DNA of 64,000 nt from Acanthochromis polyacanthus (Eukaryota > Chordata > Actinopteri > Pomacentridae). A program made the position numbers and the translations under genes. Below are positions 19,386 to 38,839 of this stretch, piece by piece. The notes below the pieces were generated by a model. That model saw only the letters and a list, made by a program, of their open reading frames with translations. It did not search any database and was not told the DNA's origin. Position 1 is the first letter of the stretch. Every line of letters starts with the position of its first letter. The stretch lies in NCBI RefSeq assembly GCF_021347895.1, contig NC_067130.1, forward strand, positions 31,801,823 to 31,865,822, read 5' to 3'.

Positions 19386-20134
19386 TTGGCCTGATTTTTT
19401 TGTGTTTTTACAGTTAAATGCATTAACACTTCTGTCATTTATTCTCCATTATCTGTAAATAAACAGGTGGGCGCCACACCTGAGTCTCCACCTGAACTAT
19501 AAACAGTCGTGCTGCATTTTGGGAAATGTATGGTGCAGATTTAACAAGGAAGAAGAAATAATGAACCAAAACAAAACAATATCTGTCCATCATGAGTCAC
19601 AATTAGATGGATAATTCCTCTCACATATCAGGAAGTTCTGTTTGGTTTCTGTTTTTAAAGATTGATATTTGCCATGAGGGACCTCGATTCACTAAATTTC
19701 AGCACATTTTCCTTGAATTTTGACCCAAATTTTAATAAACGAAGCCATTAAAGGTCGTTAAGACAACAGAACGATCTGACAAATTGAGGAAAAGTGATCT
19801 GGCTGTTCAGGATGAGTTCCTGAAGCGAAGGGAATGCCATGTATTTGCGGCTGTGGCAGATGCTATCGGATCCATGCAGACTCGCGTTTCCTCACCTGAG
19901 GGAAAACTGCCTGTGCTGGTGTCCGTCAAACAACGTGAACAATGGACGCCTGTTCTCTGCTGGCTTTAACTTAACACAGTGACTCTGCAGAAATCAGCAG
20001 AACAAGCCTCAAAGTCACCTTCAGGTAATGTCCAGTCTGCTCGTCTGGTACTTTCAGCTCATCTGAAGTTCTCTAAAGTGATAAACTTAAAGATTTATGA
20101 GATTACTAATGACTGTAAAATCATGTTCTACATC
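19386..20134. other. Non-coding DNA left of the Tc1 complex
   Basis: A 61-codon plus-strand frame at 19784-19969 (with VFAAVADAIGSMQTRVSS) lacks a recognised domain and has no clear splice partners. I do not call it a gene. Confidence 0.4.
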
Positions 20135-20160
20135 TACAGTCTTGAACAAAAGTTGACATA

Positions 20161-21632
20161 CAGTTGTACACAAAAATATAAACACTTTTGTTTTTGCTCC
20201 CATTTTTTATGAGATGAACTGAAAGATCTAAAACTTTTTCCACATATGCAATATCACCATTTCTCTCAAATATTGTTCACAAATCTGTGGTAGTGAGCAC
20301 TTCTCCTTTGCTGAGATAATCCATCCCACCTCACAGGTGTTCCACATCAAGATGCTGATTAGACACCATGATTAGTGCACAGGTGTGCCTTAGACTGCCC
20401 ACAATAGAAGGACACTCTGAAAGGTGCAGTTTTGTTTTTTTAGGGGGGTTCCACTCCTCTTCAATGGTTGTGTGAAGTTGCTGGATATTAGCGGGAACTG
20501 GTACACGCTGTCGTATACGCCGATCCAGAGCATCCCAAACATGCTCAATGGGCGACATGTCCGGTGAGTATGCTGGCCATGCAAGAACTGGGAGCTTCCA
20601 AGAATTGTGTACAGATCCTTGCACCATGGGGCCCTGCATTATCCTGCTGCAACATGAGGTGATGTTCTTGGATGTATGGCACAACAATGGGACTCAGGAT
20701 CTGGTCACGGTATCTCTGTACATTCAAAATGCCATCAATAAAATACACCTGTGTTCTTGGTCCATAACAGACGCCTGCCCATACCATAACCCCACCGCCA
20801 CCATGGTCCATCCACAACATTGACATCAGAAAATCACTCACCCACACAACGCCCCACACGCTGTCTGCCATCTGCCCTGAACAGTGTAAACTGGGATTCA
20901 TCCGTGAAGAGAACACCTTTCCAACGTGCCAAACGCCATCCAATGTGAGCATTTGCCCACTCAAGTCGGTTACGATGACGAACTGGAGTCAGGTGGAGAC
21001 CCTGATGAGGACGAGGAGCATGAAGATGAGCTTCCCTGAGACGGTTTCTGACAGTTTGTGCAGAAATTCTTTGGTCATGCAAACCGATTGTTTCAGCAGC
21101 TGTCCGAGTGGCTGGTCTCAGACCATCTTGGAGGTGAACATGCTGGATGTGGAGGTCCTGGGCTGCTGTGGTTACACGTGGTCTGTGGTTGTGAGGCTGG
21201 TTGGATGTACTGCCAAATTCTCTGAAATGCCTTTGGAGACGGCTTATGGTAGAGAAATGAACATTCAATACACGAGCAACAGCTCTGGTTGACATTCCTG
21301 CTGTCAGCATGCCAATTACACGCTCCCTCAAATCATTGTGCTGTGTGATAAAACTGCACCTTTCAGAGTGTCCTTTTATTGTGGGCAGTCTAAGGCACAC
21401 CTGTGCACTAATCATGGTGTCTAATCAGCATCTTGATAGGGAACACCTGTGAGGTGGGATGGATTATCTCAGCAAAGAAGTTCTCACTATCACAGATTTA
21501 GACAGATTTGTGAACAATATTTGAGAGAAACGGTGATATTGTGTATGTGGAAAAAGTTTTAGATCTTTGAGTTCATGTCATAAAAAAATGGGAGCAAAAA
21601 CAAAAGTGTTGCGTTTAGATTTTTGTTGAGTG
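20161..21632 (-). mobile_element. Inner Tc1-like transposon with ~270-bp inverted repeats
   Basis: It is bounded by TA at 20159-20160 and 21633-21634. Long terminal inverted repeats run about 20161-20431 and 21350-21632. For example CACAGGTGTTCC and GGTGTGCCTTAGACTGCCC on the left recur inverted on the right. It contains one transposase frame on the minus strand with frameshifts. The element lies inside the left end of the outer Tc1. Confidence 0.85.
20340..21330 (-). pseudogene. Tc1 transposase, frameshifted
   Basis: The N-terminal part (21330 down to about 20840) has a paired-like HTH (TRAVARVLNVHFSTISRLQR) and the first catalytic aspartate in LFTDESQF. The middle part (about 20960-20550) has the second aspartate in LMLQQDNAGPH. 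The C-terminal part (about 20690-20340) has SPDMSPIEHVWDALDRR with the catalytic glutamate. The spacing fits the DD34E class. The three parts lie in different frames, with shifts near 20.85 and 20.6 kb, so the gene is dead. Confidence 0.85.
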
Positions 21633-21889
21633 TAAATACCTTGTATATCATGGCAGTCTTGAGTTTCCAATGATTCCTATAATTATTAATGGATGAAATC
21701 ATTGAAACTCATGAGTCTGTCACAAAAAACAATCCTACATTTTGGTTCTTCCATAAATTTATTAAAGGTCTTCTGGAAATCATCCAAAAATACAGAAACA
21801 GTAACCTGAATTATCAGTTTTGAAGATGTAGAAAGTTATGTTAATCAAATGTTCTTAGTTTCATGGCCTCTTAACATCTCCGAAGTGAT

Positions 21890-22331
21890 TACGTTTGACT
21901 ACAGCTGCTGACTCTAAACAGAACCCATTATATACACTCATTATATCAAACACTACAGTGGGAAAGTCTGAGGAGCTCAGCAAAGATCTGAACAAGTCAG
22001 AAAGTCACTTAGACCCACTTTTAAAGCAGCTTCATGTCCTAAAATCATCCATTTGTCAGAATAAAGTTCATGGTCCAGTTGTGTTACTGCCACCATCAGG
22101 AAGAAAACGCAAACTATCACCTGCTGCTGAGAGACCATTGGTCAGGATGGTCAAGAGTCAACCAAGAACCATCAGAAAGCAGGTCTGAATGAATGAGAAG
22201 CTGCTGGAACACAGCTGTCAGTGTCCACAGGGTTTTACATCAACATGAGCTGAGAGGATCCATGAAGAAGGAAGTTCTTCCTCGAGAAGCAGAACCTTAA
22301 AGCTCCACTCAAGTCTGCTGCTGATCACATG
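21890..22331 (+). pseudogene. Outer Tc1 transposase, N-terminal half
   Basis: Translation gives GKSEELSKDLNKSES, then KQLHVLKSSI and GRKRKLSPAAERPLVRMVKS, then TIRKQV. This is the HTH and linker region of Tdr1-type transposases. The frame is degraded after TIRKQV. The coding sequence would continue at 23068 across the inserted MITE. Confidence 0.8.
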
Positions 22332-23067
22332 GGCTGTGTCCGAAATCGCATACTAACTTACTACATACTACATTCTCAATGAGTATATACTGTATACTAC
22401 GTAATATAAGTATGATTAGAATGCCAACCGTTCACACTGTAGTATACTACTACGTTTCCCATAATGCATTTCAAACCTCCGACGACAAAAAGTACGGCTG
22501 TCAAATATCTTGGCTGAATGCCGGCTTCAGGTCGATTTTAAGCTAACAAACAGTCGCATAATTAATGTGGCAATTTCAAGCCGGCACTCCTCATGCAGTT
22601 ATTAGCCAGATTATGCAAATCATTTCAATTGTAGCTGCAGGCTACTGGAGGTAGCTGCTACTTGTTCTGTATGCAAAGCGAGCTGCTGCAACTAGCTGCT
22701 AGCATTCAGTAGCACGTTGTGAGGCGTCTGACAAATTTAAAACGTTGGTCAGAAAACGCCTATTTCTCAAATCTGTGGGGTGATTAGGATGACTACTTAA
22801 CCACATAAAATAAAAATCGCCCCGGTCCGGCCACATATCCCGCGGAGGCTTGCATTTCAGTGGATAGCTTGCAAAGCATTATGGGGCGGTTGAGTATGAC
22901 TAGTGTGGTCACCGCGCATACTTAAAAATTTTCCGGAAATAGTATACATCCGGGTATTTCTCGCGTACTCAATCTTTTCATACTATCTAATGTGAACGCA
23001 CTACATACTTATTTTGACGTCACACTTAGTATGAGTAGTACGTTAGTATGCCATTTCAGACACAGCC
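22332..23067. mobile_element. 736-bp MITE inside the outer Tc1 transposase, 3-bp target duplication
   Basis: It starts GGCTGTGTCCGAAAT and ends ATTTCAGACACAGCC. The host triplet ATG is duplicated at 22329-22331 and 23068-23070. Removing the element and one ATG restores the expected transposase order (ADHM then DKEKAFW). A 3-bp duplication is typical of PIF/Harbinger elements, but no transposase is present. The interior is rich in ATACTACATAC-type phrases. Confidence 0.85.
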
Positions 23068-23535
23068 ATGGACAAAGAAAAGGCCTTCTGGAGGAAAGTT
23101 CTGTGGTCAGATGGAAGAAAAACAGAACAGGAATATGCTTGAAAGAGAGAAAGTAAGGCCTTTAACCCCAAGAACACCAATCCTACCATCAAGCATGGTG
23201 GTGGCAGTATCATTGCAAAGCAAATGGAATAATTTAAGAGGAGGATTACCTCCACATTCTCCAGGAAAACCTAAAACCATTAGCAGAAGGTTGATCTTGG
23301 ACACAGTTGGATGTTTCAACAAGACAATGAGCTCAAACACACATCAGATGTGATAAAGAAATGGTTCCATCAGGATAGAATGAAGGTTCTAGACTGGTCT
23401 CCCCAATGTCCTGACTTAAACCATCAAGATCCTGAAGAAACAGGTCTGAGTCGAACAGACGACAAATTTAGTTCAAATGAACCAATTCTGCCCAAAGGAG
23501 TCAAAGATAAACCTGAAGTTTGTGGATGGAAACCA
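23068..23535 (+). pseudogene. Outer Tc1 transposase, C-terminal half
   Basis: The frame opens with DKEKAFWRKVLWSDG, where the first catalytic aspartate is recognisable. In other frames it shows IKHGGGSI-like sequence and FQQDNELKHTSD with the second aspartate. SPQCPDLN follows with the glutamate region decayed. Several frameshifts are present. Confidence 0.75.
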
Positions 23536-23559
23536 AAAGAAACAAACTGAGATGGAAAT

Positions 23560-24475
23560 TGACAAATTTATGCAAATATTAGCATTGTTGTATGCATATT
23601 TTCTCAGTATTAACGTTTCAGTTCTTTTATTTTTATGGATAAAACTGGCAGCTACGTTTGTCACTTATGTGCGTGTTTATAACTGACAGATCTAATAAAC
23701 TAACCCACCACCGTTTGGCTCTGTGTGTGTTTGTTTAATTGCTGTTTATGGAGTCTCATAAAGGTTAATGGTGTTCTTCTGTATTTTTACTCAGCTGGAG
23801 TCCAGACAATGACTCCCATAAACACACCATCGGTTGGTCCGCTGAGACGCTGCAGCAGCAGGAACAATGCTTTAATTCAGTCACAGCGGAACGACCAACG
23901 CCTCAAAACAACAAGCTCTAAAATCATCCAGTCAAATAGCATTTGACTGGATGATTTGCTTATGTTGATTTGATGTTTTTTTATGACTGACTGAGCTCAA
24001 ACCTCTCGTGGAAAACAGGCGATAAAAGGTGCGTAGAGGCATCAAGGCATGAGTGAAAGCAGCCAGTGGATTTAATTATCAGCTTCACTGGGAAGATTTA
24101 GCTTCTTAAAATCGTTTTTCTTGCTCTACAACAAACTAATGAATGTGAAAATAAATTTTCAGCTCAGTTGCCTCCATTTTTAATGAAATCAGAAACTCAA
24201 CTCTTTCGGTTGACAGCAGCTTATAGTGATACTACAAACAAAAATAAAGATTTAATGTTTCGAGTTTTAGTCTGAAGAGGTCGACTTATGAAAGACAACA
24301 AAGCTACATTTTCCTCTAGTTATTTCTAGGAAGAAATTCTGGTTCAGTGGATCGGATTTGGAGATTTAAATGGTGTTAAGATTATACATGATTTATTTTA
24401 ATGATTACCTGTTTTATGCTTTTATACCTGCTTTGTTAGTTTTTGTGTTCATCATCACAGCGACAAAACACCTTC
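23560..24475. other. Non-coding DNA
   Basis: No gene is seen. The one notable item is the perfect hairpin at 23921-23957. Confidence 0.4.
23921..23957. repeat. Perfect hairpin, 17-bp stem and 3-nt loop
   Basis: AAATCATCCAGTCAAAT, then AGC, then the exact reverse complement. This is the second perfect snap-back in the window (the other is at 5511) and has no transposon context. Confidence 0.85.
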
Positions 24476-24479
24476 AAGA

Positions 24480-25060
24480 AATGTAGAATGATGACAACTA
24501 TATGGGAAGTAGCCAAAAAGAGACACACAAAACAACAAAGTGAAAGAAAACGACCAAAATTAGACACAGACAGAAAACCACCACAAGGTGACAAAACATC
24601 TTAAAGAAATGTAAAACAATGACAAAGAGATGGAAAGGAAGAATATGAGACACAAAACAAAGAGAAAATGACCAAAATGAGACAAACTGACCACACTGTG
24701 GCAAAAAACCAACATGTTTTTAAAAAAGGGGAAACAATATTAAAGACATGGAAATGACACAAAATGTTGGAAAAGGACCAAAATTAGAAACACAAAACAG
24801 AAACCTAAAATTAGACGCAAAACTACAGCAAATCGAGAGAAAACCACCACAAAGTGACTATACATCTTAAAGAAACTGATAAAAACAACAAATACATGGA
24901 AAATAACCACCAGACACAAAACAACCACAAAATGACCAAAACTACTTCAATGAGACAAAATGGCCACAAAACGTCTTAAAGAAATAGGAAACAACAACAA
25001 ATACATGGAAAATGAGAAAACTGAAACACAAATCAACCAGAAAAGTAAAAGCTGACACGT
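24480..25060. repeat. Minisatellite B (GACCAAAATGAGACACAAAAC type)
   Basis: Imperfect units combine AAAATGACCAAAAT, GAGACACAAAACAACC and CTTAAAGAAATGGAAAACAA. The same unit set appears at 27.4-28.2 kb and 41.07-41.5 kb. Open frames on the minus strand are repeat by-products. Confidence 0.8.
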
Positions 25061-27354
25061 CCCTCTAATGGAAACTTTAAGTCAGCTGCCGTGACTCTTT
25101 GGCCCTAAACAAGCCTCAGATCCATTTGAATCTTGCATCACGATTCAAATTCCCCATCTGTGACCTGAAGGTCGGACATTTCCATAAGGAGTCGGACATT
25201 TCCATAATCAAAAGGTTTCAAAGCTCCTTCATGTGCTGAAGACGAGGTTCACGGCTTGTTATGGGAAAATATCGAGTCCTGCAGCATTCAGACATGACAG
25301 CAGCCTCGGGTTAAGGTTCTAGGAGGATTCTGGGCCCCGAATTACGACCTACAGGCTGAAAGGTTTATGTAATTACTCAGTCATGTTTTAAACTAAATCT
25401 CTCAGATATTTAACGTCTGTTAAACCAGAAGCAGCTGCAAGAAGTTTGTAAATACTTTTCTGCAGGATTGAACCACTCAAATCTGAACAATAAAAAACAA
25501 TGTCATCTGCAAAAAAAACTTCTCTCAATAGTTTGTGCAACATTAGTTTGAGTATAATGAGAAATGTTTTGAATTTTATGTGCACTGTTTTGAATTTTAT
25601 GTGCAATATTTCATTTCTTCTTCTAGTGCAAAATTTTTACTTTGAACAGGCCAAAACTACAAAAACAGACATTTTTACAAAAACTTTAAGTAAATCAGCT
25701 GAAAAAAAATTAATATTAAATCAGCAATTTCTGCTCAATTATCTCCGATTTCCCTGATTTTTTTACAGCATTAAATAGAGATATCTATAAAGATATTTAT
25801 GAAAGGTTAGCTTGATGCATCAAATACTTTACGAGATGCCGTAAAAACAAAAATCTGTCTGTCGATCCACTTTGAACAGGTTTTTTCTCACATGTAAATT
25901 TGAGTCTGAATGACAATATCTGAGGAAGTATTAAAGATAAAGATCTGAAATTTCCTCTTATTTCTCATCATGTCGCTGATTCAGAATCTGTAATATTGGA
26001 CAAGTTGACAAAATAATCTGATTACTGATGTGTTAAAATGTAAAATAAACAAATAAATAAATGAAGCTGTCATGAAAAGTTCCATCTTTGAGCTCAAATG
26101 AACAAAAAAAACAAACAAAAAAACGGATAATCCAGAAGTCAACTATTGACATTTTGTGAACCACGTGTAGCTGCAGGTCACAATAACACAAAACTAAACA
26201 TGCAGAATAAATATGAAATACTTGGTCAGAAAAAACGTACTTATGCTCAACCCTCGAGTAGATTTGACAAGTTTTAGCAAAGAAAAACTACAATATTGAT
26301 GGATAGTTTCATCCAAGCTCCTAAACATGACTTTTGAGAACATGTGTACTTTTATATTTACCCAATATCAACATTAAAACTTTATTGATACAATTTTAAA
26401 CATTCATTGTTTATGACAAAAATCAGAGATGATCGAGCAGCAGGTTCCTGATGATGTTGACTGGATCAGCCAACACAAACTCGCCCTAATAGCGTTTAAA
26501 TCAACTTCAGAGTTCTGAAAGAGTAACGTCACTGAGTAAATTACAAGAAATATAAAGTATCTGTTGAATTTTTCTACGCCTCTATCCTGTTTCATGACGT
26601 TTTTACCCACAGTGGAGGCCTCGATGTCTTAATACAGCTACAGAACATTCAACACAAACACGTATTTTCTGTATAACTGGGGAACATTTAGGCGCTCCAG
26701 TTTGTCACATTTCACGAGGACGCCTCCATCCTTAGGAATTTGCATCAGACGTCACAACGCAGGACAAATATTTCTTCGCATAACACGAAAGTCATGCAAA
26801 ACAATGCAAAAGTGATCACAAGAGATGCAACAGAAGCTGGTTTCTATCAACATTTCTACATCTGAGCCTCCGCAGGAAACAATCTCTCTCCCAAAATAGA
26901 GCTGCAAACACTGATGCTGATGTGGAGCGGCCCGTTTCTTCTTTTTAAATCGCAGTTGATTTTCCCTGAGTCATCCTGGTGCAACATCAATGGTGTTAAG
27001 TAAATATGTTCTGTATGAGCTACAGCGCTGCTACGACGGCCGATGATTCATTCAGTGTCGATACAAGCCTCAAGTTAGAGTGTGGATTCAAAAATGATCA
27101 TTTTAAAAGCAAAACAAACTCTACACAGTAACATCTGCAGATTTGGGGTTTTATATCAAGACTATACAAACTTTTAGTGCCTGACAGGTTTTATTACCTG
27201 CTTCCATGGACACAATCCGACCAGTATCATGACAATATTGATGTTTAATACCCATAATTTTAATTAACATGAAGGTTGTGAAGGTCACGTTCTTTGGGAC
27301 CACACAAACTACAAACCCAGAAACAATTCAGACATAATTTGAATAAAAATGGCT
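25061..27354. other. Non-coding DNA, probably atp8b1 5' intron
   Basis: Contains a 24-bp direct duplication near 25173-25208 (GGTCGGACATTTCCATAA type) and otherwise unremarkable AT-rich sequence. No gene or named repeat is supported. Confidence 0.4.
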
Positions 27355-28235
27355 GTTTTATGAGGTTTTAGAGAGAAAACAACAAAAGACAAGGAAAATG
27401 ACCAAAATGACCATAAAGGGACAGAAAACTACCACAAAGTGACAAAACATCTACGAGAAATGTACGACAAAAAAAGAGATGCAAACACCAATTTGAGATC
27501 CAACATCACTACAAAAAAATGACAGAACACTTCTAAAATGACACAAAATGACTAAAATGAGACCCAAAACTCCAGCAAACGGACAGAAAATGATCACGAA
27601 GTGACAGAAAATGAGGACAAACTAGAAATGTGGAAACAATTCCAACACAATTAGACTCAGGTGTACTGTTTGTACAGGGGAAAGAGATGGAAAGGACCAA
27701 ACCGAGACACAAAACTATCATTAAATGACAGAAAATTACCTCAATGTCAGAAAAAAAAGGGAAACAACAACAAAGACATTGAAAACGACTCAATTGAGAC
27801 AGACAAAGATCAAAACGCCAGAAAACGATCAAAATGAGACAAACGGACAGAAAACGGTCACAAAGTGACAAAACACCCTAAGGAAATTTTAAATGACAGC
27901 AAAAACGTGGAAAATAACAAAACTGAGACATGAAACAACCAGAAAATGATCAATCTGTGACATAGAATTGTAACATAATGACAGAAATAAGACAAAACAT
28001 CTTAAGAAATGGATGGAGAATGACCAAAATTGAGACACAGAAAGACAGGAAAATTACAAGAAATGTCTAAAATTAGACCCAAAATTGCAGTAAACGACTG
28101 AAAACCACCACAAAATGACTAAACATCTGAAAGAAATGGAAAAATAACAGCAAAGAGACGGAGAATGACCAAAACTGAGACGCAAAATGCCATAAGACGA
28201 CTAAAATTTAACCCAAAACGGCCACAAAGTGAATA
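27355..28235. repeat. Minisatellite B, second array
   Basis: Units of the 24.5 kb type (GACCAAAATGAGAC, CCACAAAGTGACAAAACATC, AGAAATGGA). It is longer and more degenerate than the first array. Confidence 0.8.
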
Positions 28236-28680
28236 ATCATATTACAGAAATGGAAAACTGCAGCAAATATAGACAAACAAATGATGCCAGAAGAATAAAA
28301 TGCATTTTAAAAGCATAAACACATCTGAATGTCCTTCCTATCATGTCATTTTCTCTTTGATGACAGAAATTTGCAGCTTTTGGGACGTTTTTTTAAAGAA
28401 CCTTGAAGGATTTTACTATGAAAAGCATAAAATATCAAAGATTTCTGGCAGTATTTGTACACAAATGTGTGTAAAGTGATTATTCTGAAGCAGCTCTTAG
28501 TATTTTTTTTAAACCAGGTTCCAGGTGGATCCGTTTCTGTGGAGGACAGGTGAGCAGCAGCCGCCCAGGTGAGACTCTGGAGCCGCTTAATTTGGTATAA
28601 ACGCAGAAAAACATCGAAAACTCCTCACATTAAAGCAGATAAAGTGACATTTCACGGCTGTGTGTGTTTTTAGGACTTAC

Positions 28681-28945
28681 TTTGTGCAGTTGAACGTTTG
28701 AAGGCTCCTCCGGTCGTCGCTCGGCGTCACCGCACCATGTTGTGCTGCTCTTCCGGCTTGTGGAGTCTCTCCGGCGGCCGCTCCCCGCCCTGTTCCCCGC
28801 CGCCTCAGACCCGCCGGACCGGTTCGACCCGTCCGGCCTCAAACGCAACAAACACCCGGACGGGGGAGAGGTACGCGTGGCATTCGGGGGCAGACGGAGG
28901 TGTCTCGGTCACGTGAGGGAGGCCGCAAGTGAAGGTGAGTAATTG
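28681..28945 (-). promoter_or_regulatory. CpG-rich segment; candidate remote first exon/promoter of atp8b1
   Basis: The segment is sharply GC- and CpG-rich (CGGCGGCCGC, CCGCCGGACCGG) within AT-rich DNA. On the minus strand a strong donor, CACAAA/GTAAGTCC, sits at 28681/28680. This could supply the non-coding exon needed by the acceptor at 7571, giving a 21-kb first intron. On the plus strand a donor GAAG/GTGAGT lies at 28934/28935, preceded by an ATG at 28742 with an open frame. A divergent transcript is therefore also possible. Assignment is by inference. Confidence 0.4.
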
Positions 28946-29879
28946 AATTCTTAATTAAACCAGGTGGTGCTTGGAGGCGGATCCTGCTGCTGTCAGACAG
29001 CTCAGTGCAGTTTTATTAGTCAAAAAAGAGCAAATTTTTATTAAAATAAACAATATAATAACAATAACGTTATTTATTTCAAATCTTTTATAACAAGGGG
29101 CCAAAAAATAAGACAAGTGTTGAAAATAATCCAAAAAAAGACCAAAGAAATGAAGAAAATGGAAGAAAACAGACATAAAAGTCAAAATAGACAGCTTTCC
29201 AATAACAAATTCACACAATAAACACCAGCTGATATTAATAAAATAATAAACGCACAAAAAATGAAAGAAAAATGCCAATATGTATTCTAAAAAACAAAGA
29301 AAAAAGAGAGTAAAACCATTGAAACAAGGGTAATATGGAGAAGAAACAAAGTAGAGGAGAATAATCTAGACTTTAAAACAAGTCTTTTAGGAAATGCCTT
29401 TTAACAAACGACAGTAACTTTATTGAGAACATCATTTAAAAGTATAAAAAGATGAAAACACGTGAATTTAAATTCCACTAGAATACAAATGTTGCTTTTA
29501 CGCTCATAAATTACTGATAAATTAACTGAAATGGCAAATTAATGTGATAGAATGTGGTTCTTTGGGTATAATAAATGATAACATGAGATGATTAATCTGG
29601 TTTTAATCTGATTATTGGTTATGTGCCATAAAAATTAAGCATTTTTAATGTTTTTGACAATATTTCTGACTTTTTAATGATGTGTAAAGAGCATCATGTC
29701 TCTAGTAATGAAGGAAAATTGAGAAAAATAGCTTTAGGGTGATCTTTTTTTCTTTTAAACCATTTTAAAACAATTCTAATTAAAACATAATTTAAAATAT
29801 AAGAATAATAAAACAATTGAATGTTGCTTTTGGACGTAGTTTTTCTATTAAACCCCTGTTTTTATTTTGTTTTTGAATG

Positions 29880-29965
29880 TATATATGCCTTTACTGTAAT
29901 GCACATTGGACTGTCACTGTTACATGAAATGTGCAATACAAATAAAATTGCCTTGCCTTAAAAAT
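29880..29965 (+). mobile_element. Retroposon 3' tail remnant
   Basis: GTGCAATACAAATAAAATTG followed by CCTTGCCTT resembles the 3' tail of fish LINE/SINE insertions that end in short repeats. It is only a tail, so the family is not assigned. Confidence 0.35.
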
Positions 29966-30311
29966 TGCAATATTACTGATTTAAAAAGTAGCTCATTCTG
30001 GTAGAAACATAAATTTATGTTCAAACTGCCTTAAAGAAAGACAAAAATTAAAAAGCCTGATTATGAAAATGAGATTTTCATTATTTTTATTGAATTTTAA
30101 AGTGAGTTTGAGACATTATTATTGGATAAAGATCCAGCAGCAGCTCGGCAGCGCCACCATGTGGAGGTTTAAAGCTGAAACTCTCAACCTTGTTACTGTT
30201 ATGTCTATATTTATGACTTTTTAAGAGTTTGGAAAGAGCGTTTGTGTCTTTCGGACATTTTTTCCTCTTTTGAAGCCTCTAATATAAATTCATTGAAATA
30301 TCAAAACTAAA

Positions 30312-30356
30312 ACAATAATAATAATAATAATAATTATTATTATTATTATTATTATT
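30312..30356. repeat. Palindromic microsatellite (ATA)n/(TAT)n
   Basis: A run of ATA triplets turns directly into a run of TTA triplets, so the whole block is self-complementary and can form a hairpin. Confidence 0.85.
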
Positions 30357-30439
30357 TAAAAAGTCTGTGTGTCAAATAATTTCCTATTTTGTAAATATAA
30401 TTAACACAAAGAAACTTGTTTATTTCCTACGAATAAGAA

Positions 30440-30736
30440 TTTCAGTTTTCTCTCTTCTGCCCGGTGGAGGCAGTAAAAACACCTGGAAGTTGCCGAGATT
30501 CTCAGACGAAGAAGAAGACAAGCCCCGCCCTTCCGGCTGAGCATTGACCAATCAGAAGTCCGCTTCCTGGCTCCGCTCACAGTGACTGCAGTGTGTCTCA
30601 GAGCCGGACAGCTAGTCAGCTAATTTACTGACAGAAAGCTAAAAACAAAACACTTTACCATTTATTAGGTGGCTCCGTGTCCTGCCCCGAACATCGCCCG
30701 GGTGTCCAGCTCACTCTCTCCGCCGCTATCTGCACC
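30440..30736 (+). promoter_or_regulatory. txnl1 promoter and 5' UTR region
   Basis: GCCCCGCCC (30522-30530) and ACCAATCAG (30547-30555) are GC-box and CCAAT-box matches, 180-215 bp upstream of the txnl1 ATG. No TATA box is evident, which fits a broadly expressed gene. The transcription start is not determined. Confidence 0.5.
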
Positions 30737-38358
<7,622 letters not shown>

Positions 38359-38361
38359 GCT

Positions 38362-38694
38362 GGAGAAGAAGAGGAGGAGAGGAGGAGGAGGAGGAGGAGG
38401 AGGAGGAGGAGGAGGAGGAGGAGGAGGAGGAGGAGGAGGAGGAGGAGGAGGAGGAGGAGGAGGAGGAGGAGGAGGAGGAGGAGGAGGAGGAGGAGGAGGA
38501 GGAGGAGGAGGAGGAGGAGGAGGAGGAGGAGGAGGAGGAGGAGGAGGAGGAGGAGGAGGAGGAGGAGGAGGAGGAGGAGGAGGAGGAGGAGGAGGAGGAG
38601 GAGGAGGAGGAGGAGGAGGAGGAGGAGGAGGAGGAGGAGGAGGAGGAGGAGGAGGAGGAGGAGGAGGAGGAGGAGGAGGAGGAGGAGGAGGAGG
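38362..38694 (+). repeat. GAG trinucleotide tract in the txnl1 3' UTR
   Basis: After a short imperfect lead, GAG repeats run essentially uninterrupted for about 300 bp (roughly 100 units). The tract begins just after the txnl1 stop codon and ends before the polyadenylation signal, so it would be transcribed. The pure purine strand can form triplex DNA. Predicted poly-Pro, poly-Leu or poly-Ser frames on the other strand are artefacts. Confidence 0.95.
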
Positions 38695-38830
38695 CACAAA
38701 CATCCAAGGACTCTGCCAAAGCTGCCACTCGATGCTGTCAGACTAAAACACTTCACGGCCTCCTCAAGCTCCGGATGGGTTCTGTGGAGTCGATGAATCG
38801 TTTGTATTGTAATTCTGATGAATCCCTGTA

Positions 38831-38836
38831 AATAAA
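38831..38836 (+). terminator. txnl1 polyadenylation signal AATAAA
   Basis: This is the first canonical AATAAA after the txnl1 stop codon, about 470 bp downstream, and it defines a 3' UTR that includes the GAG tract. Confidence 0.7.
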
Positions 38837-38839
38837 ATG

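Larger units (their letters stand above)
20135..23550 (+). mobile_element. Outer Tc1-family transposon (Tdr1-like), broken by two later insertions
   Basis: The left terminal repeat starts TACAGTCTTGAACAAAAGTT and resumes after 21632 with GAGTTTCCAATGATTCC and GTCACAAAAAACAATCC, phrases I recognise from the zebrafish Tdr1/Tc1 terminal repeat. The transposase reads plus strand in two parts: an HTH region at about 21895-22330 and a catalytic region at about 23068-23530. The right terminal repeat is missing, so the element is 3'-truncated. A different Tc1 sits in its left repeat and a MITE sits in its coding region. Confidence 0.75.
28960..30440. other. Intergenic DNA between the CpG segment and txnl1
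   Basis: AT-rich, with a probable retroposon tail at 29880-29965 and a TAA/TTA palindrome at 30312-30356. No gene is seen. Confidence 0.5.

Noticed and set aside
28742..28942. 66-codon plus-strand frame in the CpG island as a real first coding exon
   Set aside because: It ends near a donor, but the peptide is not recognised and no downstream exon could be traced, so it is mentioned only as a possible divergent transcript.
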